NCBI GenBank assembly: GCA_014526335.1
Contig: JACTAT010000010.1
Span: 4,699,282 to 4,763,281, forward strand
From: Chrysaora quinquecirrha
Taxonomy: Eukaryota > Cnidaria > Scyphozoa > Semaeostomeae > Pelagiidae
Reading direction: 5' to 3'
Length of the DNA stretch: 64,000 bases
Of this stretch, positions 1-10,429 are shown one piece after another. Position 1 is the stretch's first letter; each line of letters begins with the position of its first letter. The notes under the pieces were generated by a model. That model searched no databases and had not been told where the DNA came from. It saw only the letters and a list, made by a program, of their open reading frames with translations. Position numbers and translations under genes: made by a program.

Positions 1-1911
1 TACTCAACGTTTCCTATAACAGCACTTATTAAAATGTCCGAAGGGTCAGTTGGAATATCCAACTTCTTAATTGTTCTTGAGCCTCTTATGCAAAGTATCG
101 CTGATCTTAAAAGAGTGAAACAGAGCTTTGCCCTTAACCAGCTCATGACCAAGCTTAGTTCTGTTTGCTGTTTGACAGCTATTCTGCGGCCAAGTTCCTT
201 AATAAATCTTTCTGTCTCAGGGCTGCAGCCTCCATGGGAAGAAAAAACAAGGGGTGTGAAAGAACCGTGTTCTACTTCTATCACACGTTTGTTGTAGGAT
301 CTCTTTTTTTGTTTTTCGTTGTTGCCAAAAACTTTTGGTAAGCTCTGGTTAACGTGGCTAGGAGCGAATGGATTAAAAATCCTTACGTCAAAGAATGCTC
401 TTTGACCACGTTGCCAGAACCCCCTTGCAGCAATATCCAGTCGTGATTCGTCACCTTGAATGGAAGACTCTGGAAGATTTTCGCCAGTAAGTGGTGTTAA
501 CGCTGGCTCAATCGACACGTCTTTGCAAACTTCTTGCACTAAATGAGCAATGGTGTCTTTCATGTCATCATGCCGTTGGAACAAAAAACCGCCTTTAGAA
601 CATGACATAGCATGGTCCACATTGTAAGCTTTGCTGCAAGGACAAACTTTTGGTAAATAACGCAAAGGCCAGCGGTATCGAAGATTTATTGCGTCAAAGA
701 ACTCTCTTTTGTTAAGGATGAATTTCTCAGCTTCGAGTGGCAAAGTTGTTAACCAGGATGAAGCTCCCTTCATTGTTGCAATGCTGTTTGCTCTGAGTTC
801 ATTTTTGCTCATTTTATCTCGTAGCAATGTCCACAGTTCAGATCTCCGAATGTGACGAGATTGCTTTACTTCATTTCTAAGATTTTTGACTATGTCCATG
901 TTGATGCTGTTGTTTGATGTTCTCAGATAGCTGCCTGGAAAGTAAAACTGAGTTTGCATGCTCAAATGTTACTTCCTCGCTAAAGATAGGAATCAACAGG
1001 CCACCCATCTTTGCAGGTAGAGATAAAATTAGACGTTCACTCGGGGAACATAAGTGTCCATCTGTGATTGCTGGTATGAATGTCGAATCTAACAGGTCAT
1101 CAAAAACGTTTATGTGATGCTTGACTGCTGGAAAAGTGCGGATAGCATACGTGAGTTTGTGTCGAAAGCCGCTGATGAAAGCGCTGTAAGCTGCTTGAGG
1201 CTGGCTCTTGGCTATTTGAGAGAGTACACGCAACTGGTCACACCAGTCTTTCACTAAATTCTGTGCATATTCCAATTTTCCATTTTGATTTCCAATAAAA
1301 CTGCCGAGGTATTTGCGACCGTTGACTGTAATGTTAATGTTCGTGTCGCCAAAAATCAATTTTGCTTCCTCCAGTTTTGATTCACAATTAACCACCAACC
1401 AGGATTTGGCAGCATTGGGGTAGTAACCTAACTTAGGACCAATTTCGATGATGTTATCCCACCATTTCCTGATCGACTTGAATTTTCCACACCCTCCTAA
1501 ATCGTCAGCAAACGCCGCATGCCGTATATCAGGGTCATCTTGTGGACGAATGGAGGCTAGAAGTGGTGTTATACCGATGGCATAGACGGGCATAGCAGTT
1601 GGGTCACCTTGTGTTGTGCCTTCTGCTGACAGAATTTCAGAGCCGCCAGTAACAAAGAGTCTTGAAGGCACAATGTAACAGTTCCAAACATAGGTAGCAA
1701 TTGCAGGACAGAGGTATTTAATGTTATGTAACAAAACTTTCCGATTTAACGAATTGAAGGCATTTGAAGCATCGACAAGAAGAATGCCATCAGTCACTTC
1801 CTCTGCAAATATATCGGCCATAGCATGTACTGCAGCTTCAGATCCTGCAGGCTGCCCAGCACAAAGTTGTAAACTTCCAGCACTGTCGATGATATCTGGT
1901 TTGATTACTGG
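1..1911 (-). mobile_element. 5'-truncated reverse-transcriptase retroelement, runs off the left edge
   Basis: Read on the minus strand, 1911 down to 1 encodes a reverse transcriptase followed by a C-terminal region. The first part includes LCAGQPAGSEAAVHAM, LLVDASNAFNSLNR and AFADDLGG. The second part, about 900 to 1, is in another frame and stays open to the window edge. It includes a Cys/His cluster (VCPCSKAYNVDHAMSC, then GGFLFQRHDD) and later RLDIAARGFW and AFFDVRIFNP. That last stretch looks like a restriction-like (PD-D/ExK) nuclease core; this is inference. The two parts are separated by a frameshift near 900, so the copy is dead here. The right boundary abuts an ATTCA microsatellite at 1916. 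The element lies in what must be a CAND1 intron upstream of the exon at 2291. Confidence 0.8.
877..1911 (-). pseudogene. reverse transcriptase domain of the left-edge retroelement
   Basis: A 314-residue open frame starts at ATG 1821 and the frame is open back to about 1911. Recognisable polymerase motifs, in order, are VDASNAFNSLNR (first catalytic Asp), GTTQGDPTAMPVYAIGI (template-grip motif), AFADDLGG (the xxDD catalytic pair, as ADD) and KYLGSFIG. The frame ends early with NIKQQHQHGHSQKS, whereas the family-like continuation (MDIVKNLRNEVKQS) resumes in a shifted frame. The palm motifs are intact but the protein cannot be full length. This is a genomic fossil, not a host gene. Confidence 0.8.
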
Positions 1912-1915
1912 TTTG

Positions 1916-2045
1916 AGAATTCAATTCAATTCAATTCAATTTCATTTGTAAAACACACAATTAATGTTTAAGATACAAATTAAAGCAAAATAATGTGTTT
2001 TACGCGACCCAAGAAAAGCAGGGCTTATCAGGCTTGGGCCGTTAA
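1916..2045 (+). repeat. ATTCA microsatellite plus short interspersed repeat, left arm of an inverted pair
   Basis: Starts with ATTCA pentamers, then TTTCATTTGTAAAAC, and ends with ACGCGACCCAAGAAAAGC followed by GGGCTTATCAGGCTT. The same sequence in inverted orientation lies at 2668-2792. A third partial copy of the pentamer and TTGTAAAA end closes the window at 63953-64000. The two arms bracket the CAND1 exon at 2291-2362. Confidence 0.65.
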
Positions 2046-2290
2046 ATTAAAGTTATAATTTGTGCGAATTTAAGTTATATTAAATTAAAGTTATATTTTG
2101 TGCGAATTTTGGCTGAAATTTTGGCTACTTTTAGCCAACCCTGCTCCATTAGCAGCCAACCTGCAAATAATTTGGGGCAGTGTTTAATGTTGCGATGTTT
2201 GGCCAAGCTTTAGAAAAGCGTTTTTGCTTTATTGTCTCCTAATTTTTAATTTGTGGTGAAGTTTAACTCTCTATGTTTGATTCCCTTTAG

Positions 2291-5200
2291 CCTCAACCAA
2301 TCGACGCACTTCTAAAACAATGCATCGGACATTTTCTACGACCGACTACAGATCCGGATTTGGTAAGGCACCCGAGTTAGAATCCGTATATGCAATTACG
2401 TATGTTGCTTATATTCACAATTATGACCAGCTACATAGAATAGTACCACATGGGCTAATGCATATCGTTCTAGCATTCAGTGACAGGCATTATTAGCATT
2501 CAACCAACCTACCAAATCAATATTCCCTGCTTACTATTCCAAATTTTTTGATGAATTATGAAGTATGCACATAATTAAAAATGCTGTGCAAAATTTATTC
2601 ATGTCATGTGTGCATGACTTTAACTCTGCAAATCACGAAGAGAGCTGATGCAACTGTACACATTGGCTGAAGCCAGATAAGCTATGCTTTTCTTGGGTCG
2701 TGTAGAAAACATTTCATAAGTATTATCGTGTATAATATACTGTTAACTGTTATTTTACAAATAAAAAAAAAAAGAATGAAATTGAATTTAATAGTTTTTA
2801 CAATATAGTAAATGCCTGCACACGAGAACCCAAGTTTTAAATCACATCCTGTTTAGGGTTCTTATGTAATGGGGTGTATACCATAATCTGGGTAGAGGTT
2901 TTGTAAAAGAGGATCTAAAGCAATTTCAAGAAAGCAAAGCATGGTTCAGAGTTTTAGCAGCTTTAGCAAGCCCTCCTTTTATCATTGTTCTGAATGCAAT
3001 GTTCGTTTACTTTTAACATTAATAAATTTTTGTTTTCGTTTTTAGAATGTGCGAAGAGTGTCTCTGGTGACGCTAAATTCTGCAGCCCACAATAAACCTG
3101 GTTTTATAAGGGATCTTCTACCGGATATCTTGCCTCATCTTTATAACGAGACTAAAGTGCGGGTGAGTCTATAGTAGACTTATTACACGAGTCCTAGTTA
3201 TCGCTAACGGCTCAGGACCGAACTCAAAACCGCTCGACCTCTTTGAGCAAACAGCTGTTGGGTAGTTGTTGTTGTTGTTGCTGTTTGCGAAGAGAGGGAC
3301 TCATGGAATAAGTCTAAGTCTAAAGTGTCTTGCAAGTATAGTTATCACATATCTTGTGTATCGGTGGGCCAAAAAGTAACCCCCAAACTTAAAAATTCAT
3401 ATAAAATTTTTCTTGGGGCAGAATCTCACCCAACTTGAACCACGAAAACTTCATACTAATAAACGTCTAACGCATAAAAATATAAAACTCTATCTCTTCT
3501 TTATTCAGAATAATCCAAACTCAGAAATCTGTTGTCACAAATATGGGTCTAATCGTGGCCGTAGCGGCTTTTGTTCTTCGGAGGCTCTAGCCCCCTGTAG
3601 CCCCCCAAAATTTTCCTCTTCCCACACTCCTGTGTAGTGAAACAATGACGTAAGATATGTACGTCTTGTATTTTTTCAGAAAGAGCTGATTCGTGAAATG
3701 GAAATGGGTCCTTTCAAACACACAGTTGATGATGGTCTTGATATAAGAAAGGTATTTCAAAATTCAACACTATAATCGTGATTAAAACGTAATTTCAGTT
3801 TTGTAGATCTCGGTGTTGAGGGCTGTAAGGCCCAGGCCAAAAAACCTTTCCTGGCTAGTAGTCTGAGATTTACTTTTCCAGCAATGTTTGACCGTTTGGC
3901 CACCTCAAAAACTTTGCTTGGCAGAGCAAAGAAATTTGTTCGGCAATGCTTTAGAAAAACCTTTTCTGCCTTTCAACAGCAAAACATGCTTGACGAGCAA
4001 TGTTGTGTGACCTGATTATACGGTCAAGACTTCTGTTTTACAACAGTCAAAAATCAAACATTTTGTTTGACAGACGAAGTTCATGTGTTTGACCAAAAAT
4101 GATTGATTGTTTGGTCACGTCACAAGACATTCTTGGACATACAGACTTTGCTTAGCAATGTTTTAAAAAATCTTCAAACGCAATGTTTTAAAAAATGTTT
4201 AACAATCAGTATTTAACGAAGTCGCCAGAAGGTCAAACATTTTGTTTGACAAAAAATTTGCGATGTTTGAGCAACAATGTTTGATCATTTTGCCAGGGAT
4301 TTTCAAGCAGTGTTTTACCGTTTGGTCACGTCACAAAACATTGTTTGACAAGCAGAATTCGCTCAAAAACATGTTGTGTTTGTATTTTACCAAAAATGTT
4401 TGACAAGCAGTTACTTGACGTGGCTTAACGGTAAAAAACTTTGTTAGCAAACAAATTCCAAATGTTTAACCAGCAATGCTTAATCGTTTGGCCAGGGCCT
4501 AACCAAGCTATACAAACACAGCCTTAAAAACTCCACAGATAATAACATGGGTTTTTTCTCGGTTTTAGGCTGCATTCGAATGTATGTACACGCTTTTAGA
4601 TTCCTGCTTGGATCGGCTGGATATTTTCGAATTTTTAAATCACGTTGAAGACGGCCTCAAAGATCATTATGATATCAAAGTAAGCCTATATTTCATCTAG
4701 TCTTTCTTGAATTTTTTATAGTCAAAGTTTGCTTCTTTCTTGACTGATTGAAATTCTCTCAGGAAAATCACAGTTGTCCGTTGTACGGAGTTCTGTTTTA
4801 TTACAGTAGTTATTCAATTATCCGGCCTACTCGGGACATTTTCACAATGTGTGCGGATAATCCAAAATTTTGGATAATCGAAAATCTAAAAACACAGCAA
4901 AAACCAGTTACAAACTTACAAGAGTAGCTTTTTTGAATTTTTTTTCAAACAAAAATTGTTATTCTCCGCATTCTAGAGTTTTTGAGGTTATGACGGACCG
5001 GGTAATGGAAGTCCGGACAAACGAGGGGTCGGATAATCGAATAACTACTGTACCAAAGAAATGATCTTCTTCGAAACGAAAATATGTGTCCGTTGTTCGG
5101 AGGTGTCCATTCCTGGAGGTTCTGATGTAGAGCATTAAAACTGATTTCACTTATATTGATTTTCTTGTTCTTTGTAGATGTTAACGTATCTTATGTTGGT

Positions 5201-6037
5201 AAGACTGTCAACTTTATGTCCAAACGCACTGTTACAACGTGAGTAACCGAATATTCTTGTTCTTATTACTGAAATTCGTTGTCTTTAAATCATAAAAGTA
5301 GAGCTGAGATAGGCCAATTGGTCAAGACCCATCTGGATCATTTGTTGAGGGATTTAGGCCTTGACTTTTTGCCTTTGATAAGGCCCTGGCCAAACGATCA
5401 AACATTCTTGGTCCAACATTTCGAATTGTCTTTACAACGAATGTTTGACCGTTTGGCCACGTCCGAAAATATTGCTGTCCAACAACGATGTTATTGCTAA
5501 TGCCCAAGCAGGAACGCCGTGTTGCTAAGAAATGTTTCTAGTTGGTGAAATGTTGCAAGTTGTTTCAGTTTGTCAAAAAACAAACGAAATACTTGACAAA
5601 CCATGTTAGAAAGGCAGCCAAACGATCAAACATTTCTTGGTAAGCAAAAATAAGCAAAATTTGTGGCGTGATGTTTTTGACAAGTTCAAAAATATTTTTT
5701 GCTTGACGCACGCAAAAAATGTTGGACGGGAAATATTTTTGGACGTGGCCAAACGGTCAAACATTTTGTTTTGCAAGCAGATCGCAAAGACCTTAATCTT
5801 TGCTTTTGAAACCAAAAATCGTCATACATTTTTCTAGTGTTTTATAAACTTTAAATTTTAGCGGCTATTTATCTTTTTCTAGATCTGGATCGAATTATAG
5901 AACCTTTGAGAACAACTGTTCAGGCCAAAGTAAAAGCATTCTCTGTGAAACAAGAGTTCGAGAAACAAGATGAATTGAAAAGGTCCGCCTTACGAGCAAT
6001 CGCAGCTTTACAACAAATCCCAGATGCTGGTGAGTAG
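2291..6037 (+). CDS. CAND1: CAND1, cullin-associated NEDD8-dissociated protein, C-terminal exons (5' part outside window)
   Basis: CAND1 binds non-neddylated cullin-RBX1 in the cytosol and nucleus and exchanges substrate-receptor modules of SCF-type ubiquitin ligases. Visible exons are 2291-2362, 3046-3162, 3680-3751, 4569-4679, 5178-5238 and 5883-6037 (or to 6029). They join in consistent phase and read [109 protein letters not shown] and [20 protein letters not shown]. These are the HEAT-repeat C-terminal end of CAND1. The last exon either reads through to TAG at 6035-6037, losing the poorly conserved final 35-40 residues, or splices at a good GTGAGT donor (6030) to an exon I could not find. 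Intron 1 holds half of an inverted repeat pair; the introns carry several miniature transposons. Confidence 0.93.
2668..2792 (-). repeat. inverted partner of the 1916-2045 repeat
   Basis: On the minus strand this reads GGCTGAAGCC-like sequence backwards through CGACCCAAGAAAAGC and TTGTAAAATAAC to TTCAATTTCATT, matching the left arm over most of its length with substitutions and an A-rich insert. With the left arm it flanks a single coding exon, so the two introns could base-pair. Confidence 0.6.
3175..3316. repeat. miniature inverted-repeat element with TAGACTTATT ends
   Basis: Left end TAGACTTATTACACGAGTC and right end GACTCATGGAATAAGTCTA are terminal inverted repeats. The interior holds AGCAAACAGC, a GTT trinucleotide run and GCTGTTTGCGA. 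Relatives with the same ends or interior are seen near 19380-19560, 37545-37638, 56301-56369, 57564-57652 and 60650-61094. Confidence 0.6.
3828..4500. repeat. CAAACATT-family palindromic MITE, expanded copy in a CAND1 intron
   Basis: Runs from AAGGCCCAGGCC to TCGTTTGGCCAGGGCCT. It contains many alternating direct and inverted copies of AATGTTTGACCGTTTGGCCAC and its complement. It is longer than the usual 290 bp, which suggests internal duplication or a nested insertion. Confidence 0.7.
4802..5052. repeat. pogo-like MITE with TACAGTAGTTATTC ends
   Basis: Left end TACAGTAGTTATTCAATTATCC and right end GGATAATCGAATAACTACTGTA are inverted repeats of about 22 bp, bounded by TA as in Tc1/mariner-pogo elements. 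No transposase frame is present. A diverged relative lies at 44760-45156. Confidence 0.65.
5380..5830. repeat. CAAACATT-family MITE copies (two partial, adjacent)
   Basis: A left segment starts TAAGGCCCTGGCCAAACG at about 5380 and fades near 5500. A second copy, from about 5613, begins GCAGCCAAACGATCAAAC and continues past GGACGTGGCCAAACGGTC (about 5760). The spacer to 5613 has no coding signal. All of it lies in the last CAND1 intron seen. Confidence 0.65.
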
Positions 6038-6445
6038 AAGTGAAATTAATTGTATTGATTGGATAAAATGTAAGGCCACGACCAAACACGAAAATTAAAG
6101 GGCGCAAAATTTAATGTATTAGGGTGTTGTGTTTTGAAACAAAGTTTCTTATGGTAATATCAGAAGCTTCTAATTGACTCGTCTATGGAAGTTTATATAA
6201 AAGAGCGCCAAAGGAGAGCAACAAAAACTTCCCATTCACATTTATAAAGCATGCGCGCTGTCTAGCTGGTCTATATACTAATTTGTGGTGTTGACATAAA
6301 GAATTTGTGTCTGGTGAGCAGGGCGACTACATTTTCACATGGAAACTATTTTACTGAAAATAACGGCTTAACAGTGTTGGCTTTTTCGAAAAGCTTAAGT
6401 TTCATTTATTCAAAATTTACAGACAATAATTAGGTAATTTTATTC

Positions 6446-6451
6446 AATAAA
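6446..6451 (+). promoter_or_regulatory. candidate CAND1 polyadenylation signal
   Basis: AATAAA about 410 bases after the read-through stop codon of CAND1. It would fit a terminal exon ending at 6037. It is only a hexamer match, so support is weak. Confidence 0.3.
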
Positions 6452-6563
6452 AACGTTCTGACGAACAGCGTCACACAGCGAACAAGTTTATTTCCTTGAA
6501 ATCCAGAAAGACACGAGCAGAATTGCTTGTAATAGACCAGGGTTCAGATATACTGATAGGGTT

Positions 6564-6851
6564 AGGCCCTGATCAAACGATCAAATATTGTTTGTCAAAC
6601 ATTTAAAATCTGTTTCACAAGCAATGTTTGAACGTTTGACCACTCGAAAAACATTTCTTGACCTGCAAATACAAGCAGAATTTGATGCATTTTGTTTTTT
6701 AAAATGTTCATCAGGGTTATTTATTGCTTGAGGAAAGCAAAAAAATGTTTGACGAGCAATGTTTGTGATGTGGCCAAACGGCAAAACATTTTGTTAGAGA
6801 AGCAAAGCTCAAATGTTTGACAAACAATGTTTGATCATTTGGCTAGGGCCT
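6564..6851. repeat. CAAACATT-family MITE, full-length reference copy
   Basis: 288 bp from AGGCCCTGATCAAACGATCA to TGTTTGATCATTTGGCTAGG plus GCCT. The ends are inverted repeats and the whole element can fold into a hairpin. Inner blocks repeat AAACATTGTTTGTCAAACAT in both orientations. Confidence 0.75.
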
Positions 6852-6997
6852 CAGGATTAGAACTGGGGATAGGGCTCTGTGCTTAGTATTTGAGCGTAAA
6901 GTTGACTTCTTATTAGTCAGGATTCTATAGCCAATCCAAATATTGAGTTCACTGTCCACCATGTGTACGAATATGTCCGCTAAAATGCGCTTGTCCC

Positions 6998-7255
6998 TTA
7001 TGTCAGCATATCAAATAACATACAGCAACAGCAAGCGGCAAAAAGCCCGTACAAACAACCCTCGACCGCATTCGCTTGGTCCTCTCTTCGCATTGTTTCT
7101 AAATCATAATCAGAATTATACAGATAGAGCGGCTCTTGGGCTGTTGGCTGCGTAGCTTGTAAAAGCTCCTCCGGTGGCTCATTGTTTGCGATTTGTATCC
7201 AGCGTGGCCTGACTTGTGGCTTTCCTTGGGCGAAGGGCTGGAAGTCGTCTCTCAT
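6998..7255 (-). CDS. CYSTM-module (cysteine-rich transmembrane) tail-anchored small protein
   Basis: An 85-residue intronless frame from ATG 7255 to TAA at 7000-6998. A hydrophilic, Pro/Gln/Glu-containing N-terminal part (about residues 1-60, with YNSDYDLETMRREDQA) is followed by GCLYGLFAACCCCMLFDMLT at the very C-terminus. A run of cysteines in a short hydrophobic segment ending in DMLT is the hallmark of the CYSTM module; animal CYSTM1 ends in the same DMLT. Family members are membrane-associated small proteins, in several eukaryotes linked to stress tolerance; the biochemical role is not settled. ATG 7255 has A at -3. It is convergent with CAND1 and upstream of the helicase gene. It could have further upstream exons that I cannot see. 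Confidence 0.72.
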   Translation of the reverse strand: MRDDFQPFAQGKPQVRPRWIQIANNEPPEELLQATQPTAQEPLYLYNSDYDLETMRREDQANAVEGCLYGLFAACCCCMLFDMLT

Positions 7256-8340
7256 TTTGAAGAGTTAGGTTAATTTGCATAAAAGTTGTGTCCGCTACCA
7301 GATCTCCCTCCTATGTAATCGGTTATGTCTCTTTCTAATTTGCTCTTCTGTTCCATAAAATAGGAACTCTGTTTTCTTACGCCCTTTCTGTTTCCCCTTT
7401 TCTTGTTCCGTGGCTGCGGCTTTTTTCTTCGTTTCAAACTAATTTGAATTCCAGATACACATAAAATTGCGCTTCAACAATCTTCCCTAGTCCTCAGTAT
7501 ATCTCAGTAGATCCATGGACTTACTCTCATCAGATACCTTTCAACGAAGGAGTGCTAGAACTTTTGGAAAGTATTGCTTTCGTTACAAAGAAGTGTAGTA
7601 ACTGCTTTTGCTTTATCCAAGATTTTATTGTCCAAAATGTTATAGCTGTATAGGCTCACACTGCCACCACCTCTGTTAACTTTTCTGCAGACGAAAAATC
7701 TTTTAAACCGAGCACAATTTCCATTAATCTTGGCCCTGAGCAGCAGCCTTTATTTTCGCTTTTTACGTCTTTTGCACTCGTCTTTTCCAGCAAGTACTTT
7801 CCTATAGCTATCAATTTTACGTGCAAATCTATGCTCCTTCGGCACTCAGAAGAAAACCTAAAACTCTTTTTCGCTTCTCGAATTTTCCGTCTAGAATAAA
7901 TACCCAATTCATATCAAAGCGTCCTTGCATGTGTCATTGTTTTTAGCTGAAGAAACTTTCTAATTTCTGAATACAACTGGCAGGTTAAAACTCAGAAATG
8001 TTCCGCGTCCTTTCTTAGTATTCGCCATCGATATTATTTGATTATTAACCTGTTTTTATGATTTTTATGCAACTTGATATTATTTATTTCTTTTGAACAG
8101 ACGCTTGGTTTTTCGTTTGTTTTAACGGTAGCCATTTTAAAGATGGTAGCCTTCGAGGAGCTATCTCTACTTCTAGACGAAGATCGAACCTGTTTTTACG
8201 CAAGGATCATTGCAGTCCTATAGGAGAAATACGCTGTTTGTTCATATAATGTCATTAGGTACGCGTGCTCTGACGACATGCTCGGCACTGTTAGGCCTTT
8301 TGATTTTTATCCCCTGTGCTCGGTGAGGTAGCAGTACTGT
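7256..8340. other. intergenic stretch, no supported gene
   Basis: No frame here shows a recognisable family or consistent splice-linked coding. The 83-residue minus-strand frame at 7656-7907 has no motif I recognise. Confidence 0.5.
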
Positions 8341-8950
8341 CAGGGCATTTTTTAAGAAATTTTCACTACTGGGGAAAATTTGGGAAAAGGGCCTAAAAGC
8401 GTAATAACCAAAAGTAGCTAAAATACGTCATTTTAAAGACTTTCACAGTTGCTCTAAATGAGAAATGGCAAAGGACCAGGGGCGCAATTCCACGGAATTT
8501 ATCGGGAGGTGTCATGAGGGACTGAAGAAAGAAGGCTGTAGAGCGTCTAAGCATCTAAAGGGGTCCGGGGGCATGCTCTCCCGGAAAATTTTGAAAAATT
8601 GGGTAGCTAGAGTCTCTCTGGTGATCATTTCAGGAAACTTATGTTCAATTTCAGGAAACTTTTGATACCTCGGATACTCGCGAGGTATCCCAGGTATCCG
8701 TAAAAGGTAACCAGAAAACAATACTTAAGAAGCTTGTATGGATGGTTCTGGGATACTGCTAATGCATTTATAGCTAATTAACCACAGCCATTTTCACTTA
8801 AACCCACCAGCTGATATTCAAGTGGGTAAGTGGAATCGACAAGGGCCCAGACTACTGGGGAAATTGTATGATTTCGGCGCTCACTACTGGGGAAGGCATT
8901 GGGCCTACTGGGGAACATTCCCCAGTAGTTACACTGTTAAAAATGCCCTG
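8341..8950. repeat. non-autonomous DNA transposon with CAGGGCATTTTT ends
   Basis: Left end CAGGGCATTTTTTAAG with CACTACTGGGGAA pairs with right end TTCCCCAGTAGTTACACTG then AAAAATGCCCTG. The interior shows palindromes (GATACCTCGGATACTCGC, GAGGTATCC) and no transposase frame. Confidence 0.6.
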
Positions 8951-9160
8951 ATTTCATCTCACAAATCAAAGCGTTCTTTGTTCAAATGCAACCTCCTGGA
9001 CTGACCAATTAAAACTATATTGCAATGTGTAACTTGTTCTCAAAGCCGGGGGACTTCACTTACAACGTATTTTTTTCTTCACCACGTAATAAGCCTTCGT
9101 GGCTTGATTGCCAGATGTCAATAATTTTGAAAAACGAATTTTTGATTAAAAACCGAAATG

Positions 9161-9431
9161 TAGGCCACCGCCAAATAATAAACATTGTTTGTCAAACATT
9201 TGAAATCTGCTTACCAAGCAATGTTTTGAAGTTTTGGCACGTCAAAACATTGCTTGAAAAGCAGAATTTGCTTGGCTATGTTTTGGAAACATTTTTTTGT
9301 TTTGATGCAAGCAGAAAATGTTCGACGCGCAATGTTTTATAACGTGGTCAAACAATAAAACATTTTTTTGAAATCCAAGTTAATCTCAAATGTTTGACAA
9401 ACAGTGTTTGATCATTAGACCAGGACTTTAC
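9161..9431. repeat. CAAACATT-family MITE
   Basis: A diverged full-length copy from TAGGCCACCGCCAAATAATA to GATCATTAGACCAGGACTT. An apparent 105-residue frame across it is only the translation of the repeat. Confidence 0.7.
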
Positions 9432-9487
9432 CTTGAAATCTCGCTTATTTTTAACGTCAAGCTCAAATTATGTGTCAGTGTTAGGCA

Positions 9488-9570
9488 AAACAAACATTGT
9501 ACAAACATTGTTTGATAAGCAAATTGCAAATGTTTGACAAACAATGTTTGATCGTCAGGTTATGGCCTTA
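9488..9570. repeat. CAAACATT-family MITE, internally deleted fragment
   Basis: Contains ACATTGTTTGATAAGC and AATGTTTGACAAACAATG then TTTGATCGTCAGG, close to the two ends of the family joined with the middle missing. Confidence 0.6.
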
Positions 9571-10429
9571 TAATGCAAAAGTTCTCCGCTAACTAAGAAT
9601 AACGTTTTATAACTTGTGGAAATTTCTGTTATATTGTTCGTGTTTGTTGTTAATTAATGAAGTCAGTTCTGTCAAAATTTTGAAGTTTGATATCTACATC
9701 AGTTCAAAAGTTCTTACCGAAGTGTGTGAAAAAGTGCGCTTTCAAAGAGTCAATGTATGGGTGCTCCAGACCGCGTGAGTCGCTTTAGAGACCTGAAAAA
9801 GTTAGGTCAGCGCTTGTACCTACCGTTTGAAGCGTCACAGAATCATAGATATTTTCGCGCTTATTTAACCTTGCATCAGATAAAGGTTGATTTTCCGTTG
9901 AAACGACTTATATTTTGAAAATCATGGTGCAAAACATAGGGGGCAAACATTATACCTTTAAAACCCCAATCGCGTGGTTCGAGTAACGCAGTTTTGGTGC
10001 ATTTTGAGCGGTGAACCGACTGGCAAACAACTGCGAAATGAAATGACACTGCCGCGAAATTCGTCCTCTGTCCGGCTCAGCTCAGGCAAAAATGTGGGAC
10101 GACGGAAAAATATGCTCAAAAAATTTGCCTCAGCACGAAATATATGCCTTCGCCAAACTCTCAAATGAATATATATCGTAAGACGCGAATATGCGGTAGA
10201 GAAAGAACCGAAAGAACCCCCTTGCGTTTTGCGATGACGGCCGGATGAACGAAAACGAGATTGATTAGCACATGGAAATTATCAAAATGAGGCTGTTCCA
10301 TGAGGGTTAGAATTTGATTCGGTTGACAAGAAAGTGACAAAATTCCTTTCAATTATGTCCTCATTCTGTACGTGGGCAAGTAGCAAACTCACTAGCTGTT
10401 TGAAGGGAGCCCTACTTTACAGAACAACC
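9571..10429. other. upstream region of the DDX21 gene, no gene seen
   Basis: Contains no recognisable coding sequence. It should include the promoter and 5' leader of the helicase gene; a GC-richer block lies at about 10150-10260. No TATA box is obvious at a fixed distance from ATG 10430. Confidence 0.4.

Noticed and set aside
7656..7907. 83-residue minus-strand frame beside the CYSTM gene
   Set aside because: No motif, no evidence of joining the CYSTM frame, codon pattern unremarkable.
7947..7960. possible last CAND1 exon after TTTTTAG
   Set aside because: In the required phase it gives only A-E-E-T-F then a stop, unlike the expected C-terminus.
9025..9342. 105-residue plus-strand frame
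   Set aside because: Mostly translation of a CAAACATT-family MITE.
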